A DNA stretch of 9,397 bases from Actinomycetes bacterium (GTDB lineage: Bacteria; Actinomycetota; Actinomycetes; Actinomycetales; Microbacteriaceae), in the NCBI GenBank assembly GCA_030425055.1, contig JAUHVN010000091.1, positions 1 through 9,397 on the forward strand. The letters are read 5' to 3'. A program made the position numbers and the translations under genes. Below are positions 7,283 to 9,397 of the stretch, one piece after another; position 1 is the first letter of the stretch; each line of letters opens with the position of its first letter. Below the pieces are notes generated by a model. That model was not told where the DNA came from. It saw only the letters and a list, made by a program, of their open reading frames with translations, and ran no database searches.

Positions 7283-8224
7283 TCACTGCCGGACGAGCTG
7301 GGGTCCGGCCTCGAGCGTGCGCTCGTACTCGCGCTGCGCCTCGCGGTTGAGCTCGGTGACGCGCTTGCCGCGTGCGGCGACCCATGCGCCGTACCAGATG
7401 GTGAGTTCGCGGGCGAAGACGAAGGCGGCGACCGAGAGCGGCACCAGCAGCTGGCTCTCGACGAGCGCGGCGCCCTCGCTGGCGGTCAGCATCCAGAACG
7501 GAGCCTGGAACAGCTGGCCGAGCAGGTGGCCGCCGTACGCGGCGATCCCGACGAGCAGTCCGAGGTGCACCCAGATGCCCCAGCGGCCGCGGTTGACGAT
7601 GGCGCCCAGCAGCCAGAAGGCGATGAAGAACACCACGGTGGGCACCCACAGCGACCACGTGCCGAGCGCGGCGAGCGCCGTCGCGCCCACGTTGTCGGCG
7701 GTGACATCGCCCGTCACCGCGCCCACGACGAGCCAGGTCGCGAGGTACAGCACCGCGAAGGTCAGGGCGGCGAGCAGGCCGATGGCACCGGCGGCGGCGC
7801 GGTTCCCGCGGGGGCGAGGCGCCTCGGGCGCCTGCACGAAGATGGGCTGGGGAGCGGCGATCGGGGCGACGGCCGCCTCGGCGGGAGGCTCGCTCGCGGT
7901 CACGGCGGGGGTGTCGTACGCGGTGGTGGCGGTGGCATCCGCCGCGGGGTCGGTCCACACCTTCGTCTCGGTGTCGGGCTCGGGGGCGACGACGGTCTCT
8001 TCGACCACCGTCTCCTCGACGACCGGCTCGGATGCCGCGGTGGCGGCGGGTGCGTCGTCGACCACGGTCTCCTCGACGACGGTCTCCTCGACGACCGGCT
8101 CGTCGACGGCGTCTCGGCCGGCGGCCTCGGCATCCGCGAGACCCTCGTGGGCGCTGCCGACGACATCCTCGTCGCCGCCCGGCTCCTCGACGGGTTCGCC
8201 GTACGTGGCCTTGGGATCGCTCAT
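7283..8224 (-). CDS. Acidic repeat-bearing membrane protein with four C-terminal helices (313 aa)
   Basis: The first half (about 1-140) is acidic, Ala/Pro/Thr-rich and probably disordered. It contains two copies of EPVVEETVVEETVV (42-55 and 66-79). The second half has hydrophobic segments near 146-170, 190-211, 214-237 and 256-275, followed by a charged, probably helical tail (TELNREAQREYERTLEAG). No enzyme or transporter motif is recognisable. I chose ATG at 8224 (MSDPKATYG) because AGGAG lies eight bases upstream. An in-frame GTG at 8233 overlaps that site and is unlikely. The gene leads a two-gene operon with the 156-aa membrane protein one base downstream, and is divergent from the lipoprotein gene at 8355. 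The disordered N-terminus is probably cytosolic because there is no signal peptide. The function is unknown. Confidence 0.93.
   Translation of the reverse strand: MSDPKATYGEPVEEPGGDEDVVGSAHEGLADAEAAGRDAVDEPVVEETVVEETVVDDAPAATAASEPVVEETVVEETVVAPEPDTETKVWTDPAADATATTAYDTPAVTASEPPAEAAVAPIAAPQPIFVQAPEAPRPRGNRAAAGAIGLLAALTFAVLYLATWLVVGAVTGDVTADNVGATALAALGTWSLWVPTVVFFIAFWLLGAIVNRGRWGIWVHLGLLVGIAAYGGHLLGQLFQAPFWMLTASEGAALVESQLLVPLSVAAFVFARELTIWYGAWVAARGKRVTELNREAQREYERTLEAGPQLVRQ
7988..8102. repeat. Imperfect 43-bp direct repeats (72-bp period) inside a gene
   Basis: Bases 7988-8030 and 8060-8102 match at 39 of 43 positions. They encode the two EPVVEETVVEETVV blocks of the membrane protein. Within each block a 15-bp VVEET-coding unit is itself repeated. 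The copies are separated by 29 bp coding for an Ala/Asp-rich spacer. Such tandem repeats are prone to in-frame copy-number change. Confidence 0.9.
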
Positions 8225-8232
8225 CGGGTGCA

Positions 8233-8237
8233 CTCCT
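8233..8237 (-). promoter_or_regulatory. Ribosome binding site AGGAG for the 313-aa membrane protein
   Basis: AGGAG on the minus strand is eight bases before the ATG at 8224. It overlaps the alternative in-frame GTG at 8231-8233, so it decides the start in favour of the ATG. Confidence 0.75.
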
Positions 8238-8255
8238 CACGCGGGGTCGGTCCCC

Positions 8256-8280
8256 GTCCTGCGAGGGTATCCCGCAGGAC
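8256..8280. repeat. Inverted repeat GTCCTGCG-N9-CGCAGGAC, candidate operator
   Basis: Perfect 8-bp arms (8256-8263 and 8273-8280) flank a 9-base centre that contains the putative minus-strand -10 box (8264-8269). The position in the divergent gap, the 25-bp span and the overlap with a promoter fit a dimeric repressor site. An RNA hairpin is also possible if transcription starts further upstream. Confidence 0.5.
8264..8269 (-). promoter_or_regulatory. Putative -10 box (TACCCT) for the membrane-protein operon
   Basis: TACCCT on the minus strand fits TANNNT. It would give a leader of about 33 bases containing AGGAG and a small CGGGG-N5-CCCCG hairpin (8242-8256). No clear -35 is seen. It sits in the centre of the 25-bp inverted repeat. 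Confidence 0.35.
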
Positions 8281-8295
8281 AGCGCATACCGCGCA

Positions 8296-8321
8296 GGCGT
8301 GCCGTGTCGCCGCGGCACGCC
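8296..8321. repeat. Inverted repeat GGCGTGCCG-N8-CGGCACGCC, candidate operator
   Basis: Perfect 9-bp arms (8296-8304 and 8313-8321) flank TGTCGCCG. The repeat ends next to the expected -35 region (about 8320-8325) of the lipoprotein promoter. Its sequence differs from the repeat at 8256-8280, so the two would not bind the same protein in an obvious way. Confidence 0.5.
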
Positions 8322-8342
8322 GTCACGCGCCGGTGCGCGGGT

Positions 8343-8348
8343 TAGGGT
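8343..8348 (+). promoter_or_regulatory. Putative -10 box (TAGGGT) of the leaderless lipoprotein promoter
   Basis: TAGGGT fits TANNNT and ends six bases before the ATG at 8355, so the transcript would begin at the start codon. There is no ribosome site (GACGAC precedes the ATG). A weak -35 (CCGTCA, 8320-8325) lies 17 bases upstream. Confidence 0.55.
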
Positions 8349-8354
8349 GACGAC

Positions 8355-8945
8355 ATGTCGCGACGGACCCTGCTCGGCGCGGCGGCCGCCGTCGGCGTCG
8401 CCCTCGCCCTCGCCGCGTGCGCGCCCGAACCCGGAACCGGCACACCGAGCCCGCAGCCGGGTTCGTCGACGACCGGCACCCCGACGCCGCTGGGCAGTCC
8501 CGTCCCGACGCCGACGACCGACGACGACGTGACCGCCGGCGGAGGGATCCCCGACGACTGCCGCGCGATCCTCAGCCCGGCGGTGCTGGCCCAGCTCGAG
8601 GGCGTGCCGCTGAACGACTCGGGGATGAGTCCGTCGGGCCCGCAGCCCGACGGAACGCTCATCTGTGTGTGGGGCGAGCCCGGCGACGAGAGCAGGCAGC
8701 TCACGACGACGATCACCGTCATGTCGCGCGGGCCCGCGCTCGACCTGCTCAACGAGCTGTTCGACGACGGCTTCACCTGCTACCAACCCGACGACGGCAC
8801 GCGCTGCGAGAAGTCGGGCAGCTCCGGCGGAGTGGTCGAGGGTCGCACGCTCTACTACCTCGACGACGTGCTCATCGACACGACGTACGCGGGCCTCGCA
8901 CCGAGCGGCTACACCGACGCCGTCATCGCCGCGATCCACGGCTGA
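8355..8945 (+). CDS. Secreted lipoprotein of unknown function (196 aa), paralogue of the convergent gene
   Basis: A type II signal peptide ends in the lipobox LAAC (Cys22), so the mature protein should be lipid-anchored on the outer face of the membrane. SRRTLLG at the N-terminus also fits a twin-arginine motif, so Tat export is possible. Residues 23-62 form a Pro/Thr/Gly/Ser-rich linker. The globular domain (about 63-196) carries four cysteines: DCRA (Cys69), CVW (Cys104), FTC (Cys142) and Cys151, enough for two disulfides. The ATG is preceded by TAGGGT and six bases, without a ribosome site, which fits leaderless expression. The gene is divergent from the membrane-protein operon and convergent, with a 10-bp gap, to a gene encoding the same domain. 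I cannot name the family; a small binding or envelope lipoprotein is inferred. Confidence 0.95.
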   Translation: MSRRTLLGAAAAVGVALALAACAPEPGTGTPSPQPGSSTTGTPTPLGSPVPTPTTDDDVTAGGGIPDDCRAILSPAVLAQLEGVPLNDSGMSPSGPQPDGTLICVWGEPGDESRQLTTTITVMSRGPALDLLNELFDDGFTCYQPDDGTRCEKSGSSGGVVEGRTLYYLDDVLIDTTYAGLAPSGYTDAVIAAIHG

Positions 8946-8955
8946 ACGGCGCGTC

Positions 8956-9397
8956 TCAGCCCCACACGTAGGCGGCCAGGCGCGTCGCGTACTCCTCGGG
9001 ATGCCACCGCGTCTCGACGCTCGACAGCCACAGGCCGCCGCTGAACACATGGCTCTCGATGACCGAGCCGCGTTCGCGCGTGCACGAGATCCCGCCGAAG
9101 CCCTCGGCGCACGTGAAGCTGTTGGCGCGGAGCAGCTGCGCCGCCGCTTCGCCCGCGGCCGCATCGACGGCCGCGAGCGTCGACACGATGGACGGCCCGG
9201 ACTCGGTGCGCCACGCGCACGCGACGCGCACGCTCGGCGACACGGCGTCGACGAGGCCGGGGGTCGCGGTCACGGGCGTTGCGAAGTCCTGCGACAGCAG
9301 CACGTCGCCCCGCCACACCATCTCGGACCACAGGCGGTCGGGGTACAGCGCCCGGCAGTCCAGGTCGCCCGTGGCTGCGACCTCGGCGGGCGAGGGT
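8956..9397 (-). CDS. Partial secreted-type Cys-domain protein (N-terminus off right edge), paralogue of the lipoprotein
   Basis: The frame is open from the stop at 8956-8958 to the right edge (146 codons seen), so the ATG at 9321 is internal and the true start lies outside the window. The visible part begins PSPAEVAATGDLDCRALYP and aligns with the neighbouring lipoprotein. Matches are DCRA (Cys14 of the visible part), CAW (Cys60), FTC (Cys96) and Cys105. The last two cysteines are nine residues apart, exactly as in the lipoprotein (142/151). Both end in a Y...G segment (YATRLAAYVWG here). Conserved paired cysteines and a Pro-rich lead-in suggest an exported, probably lipid-anchored protein, but the signal sequence is not visible. 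It is convergent with the lipoprotein gene, with 10 bp between stops. The function is unknown. Confidence 0.9.
   Translation of the reverse strand, partial: PSPAEVAATGDLDCRALYPDRLWSEMVWRGDVLLSQDFATPVTATPGLVDAVSPSVRVACAWRTESGPSIVSTLAAVDAAAGEAAAQLLRANSFTCAEGFGGISCTRERGSVIESHVFSGGLWLSSVETRWHPEEYATRLAAYVWG

Noticed and set aside
5085..7350. Plus-strand open frames opposite the kinase and CxxC genes
   Set aside because: They are complements of well-supported minus-strand genes with clear motifs, and their translations are Arg/Gly/His-rich.
7988..8102. CRISPR-like repeat-spacer pattern
   Set aside because: The repeats are in frame inside a coding sequence, have only two copies and an Ala-rich coding spacer.
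8946..8955. Bidirectional terminator between the convergent genes
   Set aside because: Only 10 bp separate the stops and I see no stem-loop with a T-run there; any terminator must lie within the coding ends.
7278..9164. Long minus-strand open frame (628 codons) across three genes and the divergent gap
   Set aside because: It crosses the lipoprotein gene in antisense and the 313-aa protein gene out of frame; Arg-rich low-complexity product without domains.

Overview
The window is about 70% G+C with strong third-position G/C bias. Leaderless-type promoters, a membrane-anchored eukaryote-like Ser/Thr kinase and the overall protein style suggest a high-GC actinobacterium. Microbacteriaceae (Microbacterium-like) is my best guess, from family resemblance rather than any search. 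The window is densely coding; the only non-coding gaps are about 130 bp (8225-8354), 121 bp (5967-6087) and 66 bp (6745-6810). I see no tRNA, rRNA, CRISPR array, insertion sequence or phage gene.

Left half (1-5966, minus strand, transcribed leftwards). A Ser/Thr kinase (5966-4830) overlaps by 4 bp (GTGA) a giant secreted or anchored protein that starts with GTG at 4833 and is still open at base 1, giving at least 1611 codons. This protein has an N-terminal membrane segment, a propeller-like region, a series of bacterial Ig/cadherin-like domains with Asn-Asp/Asp-Pro motifs, Cys-paired domains and an FnIII-like end. It is easy to miss because it starts with GTG and has no stop in the window, while a long artefactual frame runs on the opposite strand. 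The kinase is anchored by one C-terminal helix and has almost nothing outside the cell, so the adjacent giant protein is a natural candidate for its extracellular sensing or effector arm.

Middle (6088-8224, minus strand). A 218-codon cytosolic protein of unknown function with one CxxC motif (6744-6088) appears to have its own leaderless promoter. To its right is a two-gene operon of unknown function. A 313-aa protein with an acidic repeat-bearing N-terminal half and four membrane helices (8224-7283) is followed one base later by a 156-aa four-helix membrane protein (7281-6811).

Right end (8225-9397). A divergent intergenic region carries two perfect inverted repeats. It separates the minus-strand operon from a plus-strand lipoprotein (8355-8945) that has a leaderless promoter. 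Convergent to the lipoprotein, with a 10-bp gap, is a minus-strand gene (8956 to beyond 9397) whose product is visibly homologous to it. They share DCRA, CxW and FTC motifs, an identical nine-residue spacing between the last two cysteines, and a Y...G C-terminus, so they form a tail-to-tail paralogous pair.
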